In this document: piece after piece, positions 1-9,112 of the stretch
Layout: every line of letters starts with the position of its first letter
Position numbering within the stretch: the stretch's first letter is position 1
Assembly (NCBI GenBank): GCA_036397095.1
Contig: DASWJQ010000186.1
Coordinates: 1-9,253, forward strand
Source: DASWJQ01 sp036397095
GTDB taxonomy: Bacteria; Chloroflexota; Anaerolineae; Anaerolineales; E44-bin32
Direction: 5' to 3'
DNA: 9,253 bases
Notes under the pieces: model-generated
Databases searched by the model: none
The model's input: the letters and a program-made list of their open reading frames with translations, nothing else
What the model was told of the DNA's origin: nothing
Translations under genes and position numbers: made by a program

Positions 1-135
1 AAGCTAGCCCGCCGACCTTCCCGCCCGTGATGCGGACGGATCCCCAGCCCCCCAACTGTCCGCCGTCTACCACTTCCCGCTGACATGCGCTGCCAAATGC
101 GCTTCGCCTTTCTCCCGTCAACGGGCCACTCCTCC
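1..135. other. Unassigned flank left of the IS
   Basis: No gene can be named here. The forward frames close early and do not resemble the C-terminus of L7/L12, which would be the usual neighbour of rpoB. On the minus strand, a purine-rich GGAGGAG (129-135) lies 7 nt before a TTG at 121. That frame stays open to the window edge for about 40 codons, with a glycine-rich part (residues roughly 20-38, including GGWGSVRITGGKVGG). It could be the start of an unknown gene, part of another mobile element, or chance. The short palindrome CCCGT-ca-ACGGG lies at 114-125. Confidence 0.3.
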
Positions 136-161
136 CTGTTAAAGTTCAATAAGAATGTCAG
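136..161 (+). repeat. Left terminal inverted repeat of the IS
   Basis: Twenty-six bases that match the reverse complement of 1551-1576 with mismatches at five positions. The inner part ends in AATGTCAG. Similarity between the two IS ends stops at base 136, which sets the proposed boundary. Confidence 0.85.
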
Positions 162-186
162 TTCAATAGTTCAGTAAAAATGTCAG
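144..186 (+). repeat. Two tandem copies of an 18-bp IS-end motif (left)
   Basis: Copies at 144-161 and 169-186 read GTTCAATAAGAATGTCAG and GTTCAGTAAAAATGTCAG, starting 25 bp apart. The first is part of the terminal repeat. The second overlaps the transposase stop codon (183-185). They match the two copies at the other end, so they are probably transposase-binding sites. Binding itself is inferred. Confidence 0.75.
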
Positions 187-1520
187 TCCTTGGCTTTGGC
201 TGAGATCTTGAATGGTTTTCTCCAGGGATGATCAGCTGGCGGCTTCCAGGGCTTTCTGTTCTTTGCTAGTTTTGGGATCTTCTCTCTTCCGTTGCTTGGG
301 AGTTCCTGCTTGACGACCTTCACGGCGGGTGTGAACTTGCCTACACGGGGTGGGCCAGCCTCTTTGGGTTCGAAGGCAACCAGCTCTCGTTTCTGGTACC
401 AGACACTCAAACGGCCATCCATGTGCTGTCGAACCTCGACCCGACAGCGGGCATAGCTGCCGCGGTGCCGGTCAGGCGGGATCTGCAGCGTGTGACCTGC
501 GAAGGAGATCGTGTTGTCCGTGCGCACCGTGCGGCGGTGCTTGAAGCAGAACAGATCCTCGAAATCCAGCTGCTTGGGCACAGGTAGATACGCGCTCTCA
601 GGCTCGGCAGGCGCCTGCCCAAAGGTGGTGTTGAAGCGAGGCAGAAACAGTGCCAGGAACTGATTGGCCTGCTCCAGGCAGCTGATCCCCGCCAGAGCCA
701 TTTCCTTGGCCAGGCGGTCCTGAAGGGTCTCAAACAAACGCTCGATTCGGCCGCGGGCCTGCGGAGAATAGCTGGGGATGAGTTCTACCCCCAATTCATC
801 CAGCAGACGCCCAAATTGGCTCCTGGGAACTTCCCCAGCCAACTGCTGCTCGGTGGTGGCCTGCTTGGGGCTCTGGAAGATGGTGTGGCGGTCCGCATAG
901 AGCGCCAGGGGCAATCCCCGGCACTCGGCGATCGTCCGCAGCAGCATGAAATAGCCGGCGGCATCTTCCTCCAGCCGGAACAGCGCCGCCGGCACTTCTC
1001 CGGTCGCATCATCGATGGCCGCGATCAGGGTCAGCTCCGGGCCGCGGTCGCCCAACCAAGCGTGGTCGCTGCCATCGATCTGGAGCAGCATCCCCGGGCG
1101 AGGGTATCGCTCTCGGCGGCTGCGGTGCTTGGGCGCCCGGCGCTTGCGGGGGCTGACCAAGCCAGCCTCCTGCCGAAGGCGGCGCACAGAGGAACGTGAA
1201 ATCTCGATGCGGTGCTGCTGCTTCAGCATCTCGGTCAGGTGATAGTCATTGAAATCCCGGTACCTGTCCCGCACCAGATTCACCACCTGCTGCCTGACGG
1301 TCTCCGGCAAGCGTCGCGACGAGGGCCTGCCGCGATTGCCGTGAGCCAGGGCCTGGGCCCCTTCCCGACGATAGCAAGCCTTGAGCCGATAGAGATGGCG
1401 TTCTGTCATCCCCAACATCTCGGCAGCCTTCTCGACGGTGAGCCGGCTCGTTTCCAGCTCATTGAGCACATGCAGCCGTTTCTGTTCCTTGATCGTCAAT
1501 GTCACCTCTTCTTGGTCCAT
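183..1520 (-). CDS. DDE transposase, ISNCY/IS1202-type
   Basis: Catalyses cut-and-join movement of the surrounding IS. The 445-residue protein begins with a helix-turn-helix region (about 11-65: TVEKAAEMLGMTERHLYRLK, then HGNRGRPS), followed by a second helical DNA-binding part (about 70-120). A retroviral-integrase-like catalytic core follows. The likely catalytic triad is D149 (in LLQIDGSDHAW), D210 (in ALYADRH) and E260 (in ARGRIERLFETLQ). The basic C-terminus contains HPWRKPF (431-437), a motif I recall from ISNCY transposases. No frameshift or internal stop is seen, so the gene looks intact. The ATG has no convincing Shine-Dalgarno sequence. An in-frame TTG at codon 8, preceded by AAGAGG at 5 nt, is a possible alternative start. 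Orientation is divergent from rpoB. Confidence 0.93.
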   Translation of the reverse strand: MDQEEVTLTIKEQKRLHVLNELETSRLTVEKAAEMLGMTERHLYRLKACYRREGAQALAHGNRGRPSSRRLPETVRQQVVNLVRDRYRDFNDYHLTEMLKQQHRIEISRSSVRRLRQEAGLVSPRKRRAPKHRSRRERYPRPGMLLQIDGSDHAWLGDRGPELTLIAAIDDATGEVPAALFRLEEDAAGYFMLLRTIAECRGLPLALYADRHTIFQSPKQATTEQQLAGEVPRSQFGRLLDELGVELIPSYSPQARGRIERLFETLQDRLAKEMALAGISCLEQANQFLALFLPRFNTTFGQAPAEPESAYLPVPKQLDFEDLFCFKHRRTVRTDNTISFAGHTLQIPPDRHRGSYARCRVEVRQHMDGRLSVWYQKRELVAFEPKEAGPPRVGKFTPAVKVVKQELPSNGREKIPKLAKNRKPWKPPADHPWRKPFKISAKAKD

Positions 1521-1523
1521 AAG

Positions 1524-1568
1524 GTGACATTTTCACTGAACCAATAAACCCTGACATTTTCATTGGAC
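1524..1568 (-). repeat. Two tandem copies of an 18-bp IS-end motif (right)
   Basis: Read on the minus strand, the copies at 1551-1568 and 1524-1541 are GTCCAATGAAAATGTCAG and GTTCAGTGAAAATGTCAC, starting 27 bp apart. They face the left pair in inverted orientation. The inner copy lies 3 bp upstream of the transposase ATG. Bound transposase could therefore repress its own gene (inference). Confidence 0.75.
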
Positions 1569-1576
1569 TACAACAG
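1551..1576 (-). repeat. Right terminal inverted repeat of the IS
   Basis: Partner of the left repeat at 136-161. Its reverse complement begins CTGTT and ends AATGTCAG. It ends 15 bp before the -35 box of the predicted rpoB promoter. Confidence 0.85.
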
Positions 1577-1591
1577 AACAGATACTCAGCC

Positions 1592-1620
1592 TTGACCGGC
1601 TTCCCACGAAGTGATATCCT
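1592..1620 (+). promoter_or_regulatory. Predicted sigma70-type extended -10 promoter for rpoB
   Basis: The -35 box is TTGACC (1592-1597), the spacer is 17 bp, and the -10 box is TATCCT (1615-1620), with the extended -10 TG at 1612-1613. It lies just outside the right end of the IS, so rpoB can be expressed without a promoter in upstream ribosomal genes or in the IS. The rather AT-rich IS end lies at about -50 to -105 from the predicted start. Prediction from sequence only. Confidence 0.65.
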
Positions 1621-1697
1621 TAGCATTCGTATTAGGCGCTTACGGCAGGCACAAGGGCAGATCATCGCGAGGTGCAATCCGCAACCTGGGGGGACAA

Positions 1698-1740
1698 GCG
1701 GGAACCGGCCAGCCAGGTCGGTCAATTCCCGCGTGTTTTG
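1698..1740 (+). terminator. Attenuator-like hairpin in the rpoB leader
   Basis: GCGGGA (1698-1703) pairs with TCCCGC (1727-1732). Inside it, ACCGGCC (1704-1710) pairs with GGTCGGT (1716-1722) with one G-U pair, leaving a 5-nt loop and a 4-nt bulge. GTGTTTTG follows (1733-1740). This resembles an intrinsic terminator with a short U-run, 53 nt before the rpoB ATG. In E. coli an attenuator and an RNase III site lie between rplL and rpoB, so partial termination or processing is plausible. The weak U-run argues against full termination. Confidence 0.5.
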
Positions 1741-1792
1741 TGTGGGCAGCCTCGCACTCAAGAGCGGCCGTCGACCGCACAGGAGCTGGTGA

Positions 1793-5716
<3,924 letters not shown>

Positions 5717-5725
5717 GCCTGGCCC

Positions 5726-5753
5726 AGCCAAGAGTCAGGCAAGGAGCTTGGCT
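5726..5753 (+). terminator. Stem-loop after the rpoB stop
   Basis: AGCCAAG (5726-5732) pairs with CTTGGCT (5747-5753), with a 14-nt loop, 9 nt past the rpoB stop codon. No U-run follows, so it is a poor intrinsic terminator. It may act as an mRNA 3'-end or processing structure. Its right arm runs into the -35 box of the next promoter. Confidence 0.35.
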
Positions 5754-5782
5754 TGACGCTGGCTTTGCCAGCGTGGTAGAAT
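5753..5782 (+). promoter_or_regulatory. Predicted extended -10 promoter of the str operon
   Basis: The -35 box is TTGACG (5753-5758), the spacer is 18 bp, and the -10 box is TAGAAT (5777-5782), with the extended -10 TG at 5774-5775. It is the closest match to the sigma70 consensus I see in the window. The predicted start is near 5789, giving a leader of about 150 nt before rpsL. An independent promoter here fits the gene order, since the str operon no longer follows rpoC. Confidence 0.7.
5756..5774 (+). repeat. Perfect 8-bp inverted repeat inside the promoter spacer
   Basis: ACGCTGGC-ttt-GCCAGCGT overlaps the last three bases of the -35 box and the T of the extended -10 TG. As DNA it could be an operator. 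As the 3' end of the rpoB transcript it would form a very stable hairpin, which lacks a U-run. Confidence 0.7.
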
Positions 5783-5856
5783 AAATGCCCGTTGCCTGAG
5801 ACGGTGGGGCAGGAGCGCTGGTTGAGCCTGCCTGAGTTGAATAGCTACGATTTGGC

Positions 5857-5884
5857 GAGGCCATCGCGCAGGATCGATGGCCTC
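5857..5884 (+). promoter_or_regulatory. Perfect 10-bp stem-loop in the rpsL leader
   Basis: GAGGCCATCG (5857-5866) pairs fully with CGATGGCCTC (5875-5884) across an 8-nt loop. CCTTGATGG follows, not a U-run, so it is unlikely to terminate by itself. With the neighbouring stems at 5808-5832 and 5901-5918, it suggests a structured regulatory or stabilising leader. Confidence 0.6.
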
Positions 5885-5900
5885 CCTTGATGGAAACGGC

Positions 5901-5918
5901 CCGGGGCGTAGGCCCCGG
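5901..5918 (+). promoter_or_regulatory. GC-only 7-bp hairpin ahead of the rpsL ribosome-binding site
   Basis: CCGGGGC (5901-5907) pairs with GCCCCGG (5912-5918) around the tetraloop GTAG. It ends 9 nt before the Shine-Dalgarno sequence, so it could influence ribosome access or protect the transcript. Confidence 0.55.
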
Positions 5919-5941
5919 CTTCGTCTGGAGAGGCGGTACGT

Positions 5942-6361
5942 ATGCCGACGATCAACCAACTGGTGCGCAAGGGGCGTAAGTCCAAGAAGAGCAAGACCAA
6001 GGCCCCTGCGCTGCAGTACACCTTCAATTCTATGAGTCAGCGGCGCGTTCGCCAACCCAAGGGGGCGCCGCAGAAGCGCGGTGTCTGCACCCAGGTGCGC
6101 ACCCAGACTCCGAAGAAGCCGAACTCGGCCCTGCGGAAGGTGGCGCGCGTCCGGTTGAGCAATGGCATTGAGGTCACCGCCTACATTCCGGGCGAGGGCC
6201 ACTCGCTCCAGGAGCACTCGGTTGTGCTCGTCCGGGGCGGCCGGGTGAAGGACTTGCCCGGTGTCCGCTACCATATTGTGCGCGGCACCCTTGACAGTAC
6301 GGGTGTCGACGGCAGGAAGCAAGGGCGCTCCAAGTACGGCCAGAAGCGCCCCCGAGAATAG
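5942..6361 (+). CDS. rpsL: 30S ribosomal protein S12
   Basis: Decoding-centre protein of the small subunit, 139 residues, complete. The sequence is canonical: MPTINQLVRKGRKSKKSK, then GVCTQVRTQTPKKPNSALRK and GGRVKDLPGVRYHIVRGTLD. K58 and K103 match the two E. coli lysines whose mutation gives streptomycin resistance (K43 and K88 counting Met), so the protein has the sensitive form. D104 is the counterpart of the Asp methylthiolated by RimO in E. coli. Compared with E. coli, about 15 extra residues lie at 26-40 (YTFNSMSQRRVRQPK). A similar insertion is known in Bacillus and, from memory, Chloroflexus. The start is supported by GAGAGG at 8 nt. First gene of the str operon. Confidence 0.98.
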   Translation: MPTINQLVRKGRKSKKSKTKAPALQYTFNSMSQRRVRQPKGAPQKRGVCTQVRTQTPKKPNSALRKVARVRLSNGIEVTAYIPGEGHSLQEHSVVLVRGGRVKDLPGVRYHIVRGTLDSTGVDGRKQGRSKYGQKRPRE

Positions 6362-6372
6362 AAACCACCAAG

Positions 6373-6403
6373 GGTCGGCCGTTCAGCAACAAAGCGGCCG
6401 GCT
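6373..6403 (+). promoter_or_regulatory. Stem-loop between rpsL and rpsG, candidate S7 regulatory site
   Basis: GGTCGGCCG (6373-6381) pairs with CGGCCGGCT (6395-6403) over nine pairs, including two G-U pairs, with a 13-nt A-rich loop. It fills the 78-nt gap between the two genes. In E. coli, S7 represses its own translation by binding the rpsL-rpsG intercistronic RNA. The same position suggests a similar control, but I cannot show that the E. coli structure is conserved. Confidence 0.45.
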
Positions 6404-6439
6404 CTTAGCGTCTGGTGACGAATACGGAGCAGGAACGAG

Positions 6440-6907
6440 ATGCGACGGAACAAGGCAGAGAAGCGCAAAATTGAGCCGGATGCCCGCTTCAACAGCGTGC
6501 TGGTTGGCGAACTCATCAGCCGTGTGATGGAGCGGGGCAAGCGCAGTGTGGCCACCCGGCTCGTGTACAACGCCTTCGATCTGATTGAGAAGCGGGCCAA
6601 CCAGCCGGCGCTTGAAGTCTTCGAGCAGGCCGTGCGCAATGCGGCCCCGATCCTGGAGGTCAAGCCCCGGCGGGTCGGTGGAGCCACCTACCAGGTGCCG
6701 GTCGAGGTTTCGTCCGAACGGCGCACGACGTTGGCCCTGCGCTGGATGCACGACGCCGCCCGTTCGCGATCTGGCATCGCCATGGCCGAGAGCCTGGCCT
6801 CCGAGCTGCTGGATGCCTTCAACAATCAAGGCTCGGCCGTTCGGCGCAAGGAAGAAGCACACCGTATGGCGGAGGCCAACCGGGCTTTCGCTCACTATCG
6901 TTGGTAA
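6440..6907 (+). CDS. rpsG: 30S ribosomal protein S7
   Basis: Primary 16S rRNA-binding protein that nucleates assembly of the 30S head and lies near the E site. At 155 residues it has the usual family length. Diagnostic parts are MRRNKAEKRKIEPD at the N-terminus, RRVGGATYQVPVEV (77-90), RRTTLALRWMHDAARSR (94-110) and the C-terminal EEAHRMAEANRAFAHYRW. The start is supported by AGGA 5 nt upstream. It follows rpsL by 78 nt with a stem-loop between, and precedes fusA by 44 nt, as in the standard str operon. Confidence 0.98.
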   Translation: MRRNKAEKRKIEPDARFNSVLVGELISRVMERGKRSVATRLVYNAFDLIEKRANQPALEVFEQAVRNAAPILEVKPRRVGGATYQVPVEVSSERRTTLALRWMHDAARSRSGIAMAESLASELLDAFNNQGSAVRRKEEAHRMAEANRAFAHYRW

Positions 6908-6951
6908 GAAGGAGCAATTGGCTTCCTTCCGGAAGTCATTGACGTAGGGAT
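6908..6951 (+). promoter_or_regulatory. rpsG-fusA spacer with distant ribosome-binding site
   Basis: A strong AAGGAG lies at 6909-6914, 37 nt before the fusA ATG. The sequence nearest the ATG, AGGGA (6946-6950), is only 1 nt from it, too close for a normal site. Between them lies a small hairpin, CTTCC-ttcc-GGAAG (6922-6935). A TTG at 6918 opens a nine-codon frame (LASFRKSLT) that ends in TAG at 6945-6947, 4 nt before the fusA start. Translational coupling through this mini-frame is possible but unproven. Confidence 0.4.
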
Positions 6952-9030
6952 ATGGCACGCGAGTTTCCGCTAGAGCGCTACCGAAATATTGGGATAATTG
7001 CCCACATCGACGCCGGTAAGACGACGACGACCGAGCGCTTGCTGTTCTATACCGGCAAGACGCACCGGTTGGGTTCGGTCGATGAGGGCACCACCGTCAC
7101 CGACTGGATGGCCCAGGAGCGCGAGCGCGGCATAACGATCGTTTCGGCGGCTGTGACGGCGATGTGGAAGGACCACGTTATCAATCTGATCGACACGCCG
7201 GGCCACATCGACTTCACCGCCGAAGTGCAACGTTCCCTGCGTGTGCTCGACGGCGGGGTGGTGCTCTTTGACGCGGTGCAGGGGGTAGAACCGCAGTCGG
7301 AGACGGTCTGGCGCCAGGCCGACCGCTACCAGGTGCCCCGCATCTGCTTTATCAACAAGATGGACCGCGTGGGCGCATCGTTCGAGCGTTCGGTCGAGAT
7401 GATCCGCGAACGGCTGGGCGCCAATCCGATTCCCGTGCAATTGCCGATCGGCGCCGAGGCCAACTTCAGCGGCGTGGTCGACTTGGTTCGGAACCAGGCC
7501 ATCGTCTGGGAAGACGAAATGGGCAGCAAACCCGAGCGGGTCGAAGTGCCGGGGGACCTGCAGGCAGAGGTGGCCGCCGCTAGAGAGGCGATGATCGAGG
7601 CCCTGGCGGAAGCCGACGACGAATTGATGGAGCAGTATCTGGAGGGCGCCAGCTTCGACGAGGAAACGCTGATAGCGGCTTTGCGCCGGGCGACGATCGC
7701 CAACAAGGCAACACCAGTCCTGAGCGGCTCGTCGCTGCGCAACCGCGGCGTGCAGCCGCTGATTGATGCCGTTATCGACTTCCTGCCGTCGCCGCTTGAT
7801 GTACCGCCGGTAATCGGCACCAAGCCGGACAGCGACGAAGAGGTGGTGCGGCACACGCGCGATGACGACCCGTTCAGCGCCCTGGTCTTCAAAATTGTGA
7901 CCGACCCCTATGTGGGACGGTTGGCCTACTTCCGGGTGTACTCGGGGAAGATCACCAAGGGCTCAACGGTCTACAACTCGGTCAAGGGGTCCCGCGAACG
8001 CGTCGGCCGGTTGATCCGAATGTATGCCGACCGGCGCGAGGACATTGACGAAGTGCTGGCCGGCGATATTGCCGCCGTGCTGGGCATGAAAGACACCTTC
8101 ACCGGCGACACACTGTGCGACGCCGCCAACCCGGTTATCCTCGAGAACATCACCTTCCCCGAGCCGGTGATCTCGGTGGCGGTCGAGCCCAAGACGGCGG
8201 CCGACCAGGATAAGCTGGCCGAAGCGCTGCAAAAGTTAGCCGAAGAGGATCCGACCTTCAGGGTCGGCGTCGATGAAGAGACGGGACAGACCGTGATCTC
8301 GGGCATGGGCGAGCTGCACCTGGAGGTGCTGCTCGACCGGATGGTGCGCGAATTCAAGGTGCACTCCAACATCGGGCGCCAGCGGGTTGCCTACCGCGAG
8401 TCGATCACCCGGCCGGTCGAGAAGGTTGTACTGCGCTACGTCAAACAGACCGGGGGGCGCGGCCAATATGCCCACGTCGTCGTCGCCGCCGACCCCGGCG
8501 AACCGGCTTCCGGTGTGCAGTTTGTCGATGAGATCACCAAGGGCTCGATCCCCAGGGAGTATATTCCGGCGATTGAGCGCGGCGTGCGTGAAGCAGCCGA
8601 GGGCGGGGTGTTGGCCGGTTACCCGGTGACTGATATTGTGATCCGCCTGACGGACGGCTCGTACCATGAGGTCGATTCGAGCGACATGGCATTCAAGGTG
8701 GCCGGCTCGATGGCCTTCAAGGAGGCTGTCCAAAAAGGCAAGCCGGTGCTGCTCGAGCCGATGATGAAGGCCGAGGTCGTGGTGCCAGAAGAGCACGTTG
8801 GCGACGTGACCGGAGATTTGGCCTCTCGCCGGGCGATGATTGAGGGCATCGAGATGCGGGGCAATGCCCAGGCCATTCGGGCCTTTGTGCCACTGGCCGA
8901 GATGTTTGGCTATGCCACCGACCTGCGGTCGATGACCCAGGGCCGCGGTGTCTTCACGATGGAGTTCGATCACTACGAACCAGTCGCCGAGAAAGTGACC
9001 GACGCCCTGTTAGCCGGCGCACCCGGTTAG
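6952..9030 (+). CDS. fusA: Translation elongation factor G
   Basis: GTPase that drives tRNA-mRNA translocation and, with RRF, ribosome recycling. At 692 residues it is complete and of normal length. GTPase motifs: G1 AHIDAGKTT (17-25), G2 RGITI (59-63), G3 DTPGH (81-85), G4 NKMD (135-138) and a G5-like GSS (259-261, usually GSA). Domain II follows from about 285, domain III contains GMGELHLEVLLDRMVREF (451-468), domain IV has QTGGRGQYAHV (499-509), and domain V contains VVPEEHVGDVTGDLASRR and MFGYATDLRSMTQGRG. The MAREFPLERYRNIGIIAHID N-terminus fixes the start despite a poor local ribosome-binding site. No sign of the divergent EF-G2 type. Third gene of the str operon. Confidence 0.99.
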   Translation: MAREFPLERYRNIGIIAHIDAGKTTTTERLLFYTGKTHRLGSVDEGTTVTDWMAQERERGITIVSAAVTAMWKDHVINLIDTPGHIDFTAEVQRSLRVLDGGVVLFDAVQGVEPQSETVWRQADRYQVPRICFINKMDRVGASFERSVEMIRERLGANPIPVQLPIGAEANFSGVVDLVRNQAIVWEDEMGSKPERVEVPGDLQAEVAAAREAMIEALAEADDELMEQYLEGASFDEETLIAALRRATIANKATPVLSGSSLRNRGVQPLIDAVIDFLPSPLDVPPVIGTKPDSDEEVVRHTRDDDPFSALVFKIVTDPYVGRLAYFRVYSGKITKGSTVYNSVKGSRERVGRLIRMYADRREDIDEVLAGDIAAVLGMKDTFTGDTLCDAANPVILENITFPEPVISVAVEPKTAADQDKLAEALQKLAEEDPTFRVGVDEETGQTVISGMGELHLEVLLDRMVREFKVHSNIGRQRVAYRESITRPVEKVVLRYVKQTGGRGQYAHVVVAADPGEPASGVQFVDEITKGSIPREYIPAIERGVREAAEGGVLAGYPVTDIVIRLTDGSYHEVDSSDMAFKVAGSMAFKEAVQKGKPVLLEPMMKAEVVVPEEHVGDVTGDLASRRAMIEGIEMRGNAQAIRAFVPLAEMFGYATDLRSMTQGRGVFTMEFDHYEPVAEKVTDALLAGAPG

Positions 9031-9112
9031 TACTGTACGTGCCGGTCGAGAACCGGCCACCGATTACGTGTAGTCGAGACTCGACTGAGAACCAACGGAG
9101 CGAGGAAGAGCC
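9031..9112 (+). promoter_or_regulatory. fusA-tuf spacer with two inverted repeats
   Basis: Two inverted repeats fill most of the 82-bp gap. GCCGGT-cgaga-ACCGGC lies at 9041-9057, and the nearly continuous palindrome AGTCGAG-a-CTCGACT at 9072-9086. The first could be an mRNA hairpin. The second has a 1-nt centre and looks more like a DNA site, or a 5-bp RNA stem with a 5-nt loop. No clear promoter boxes or U-run are seen. The tuf ribosome-binding site AGGA is at 9103-9106. Confidence 0.5.

Larger units (their letters stand above)
136..1576 (-). mobile_element. Insertion sequence, ISNCY/IS1202-type, about 1.44 kb
   Basis: A single transposase gene fills the element and is bounded by imperfect 26-bp terminal inverted repeats at 136-161 and 1551-1576, which match at 21 of 26 positions by eye. 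The outermost five bases are CTGTT at the left and AACAG at the right. Each end holds two copies of an 18-bp motif, an arrangement typical of multiple transposase-binding sites. The transposase stop codon lies inside the inner left motif, and the inner right motif begins 3 bp outside the start codon, so the element is very compact. I see no target-site duplication of any length at these borders. The family call rests on the transposase. The exact tips are inferred from where similarity between the ends stops. Confidence 0.88.
1577..1792 (+). promoter_or_regulatory. rpoB upstream and leader region
   Basis: A 216-bp non-coding stretch between the IS and rpoB. In order it holds the promoter (1592-1620), a small stem-loop (1670-1687, AGGTGC against GCAACCT with one bulged A), the attenuator-like hairpin (1698-1740) and the rpoB Shine-Dalgarno AGGAG (1781-1785). 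Transcription from the promoter would start near 1627, giving a leader of roughly 165 nt. No remnant of rplL is recognisable. Confidence 0.7.
5717..5941 (+). promoter_or_regulatory. rpoB-rpsL intergenic region with promoter and structured leader
   Basis: No gene fits these 225 bp, although rpoC is expected here. The region holds the rpoB 3' hairpins, the str-operon promoter (5753-5782) and a leader of about 150 nt with three stem-loops: GGCAGG/CCTGCC (5808-5832), a perfect 10-bp stem at 5857-5884 and a perfect 7-bp stem at 5901-5918. The rpsL ribosome-binding site GAGAGG (5928-5933) follows, 8 nt before the ATG. Confidence 0.7.

Noticed and set aside
1489..1586. Outward-reading promoter in the right IS end that would drive rpoB
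   Set aside because: Boxes such as CTGACA (1551-1556), TTGGAC (1563-1568) and GATACT (1581-1586) occur, but none are paired at 16-18 bp. The promoter just outside the IS is much better.
5857..5918. Intrinsic terminators in the rpsL leader
   Set aside because: The stems are strong, but neither is followed by a run of T, so termination without a factor is unlikely.
5978..6061. Extra residues in S12 as a novel insertion
   Set aside because: A similar insertion at this place is known in Bacillus S12 and, from memory, Chloroflexus. It is a lineage marker, not a new feature.
6970..7854. Long antisense frames opposite fusA (also 8236-8973) and opposite rpsG (6383-6958)
   Set aside because: All are mirror frames of well-conserved genes with no ribosome-binding site or domain evidence.
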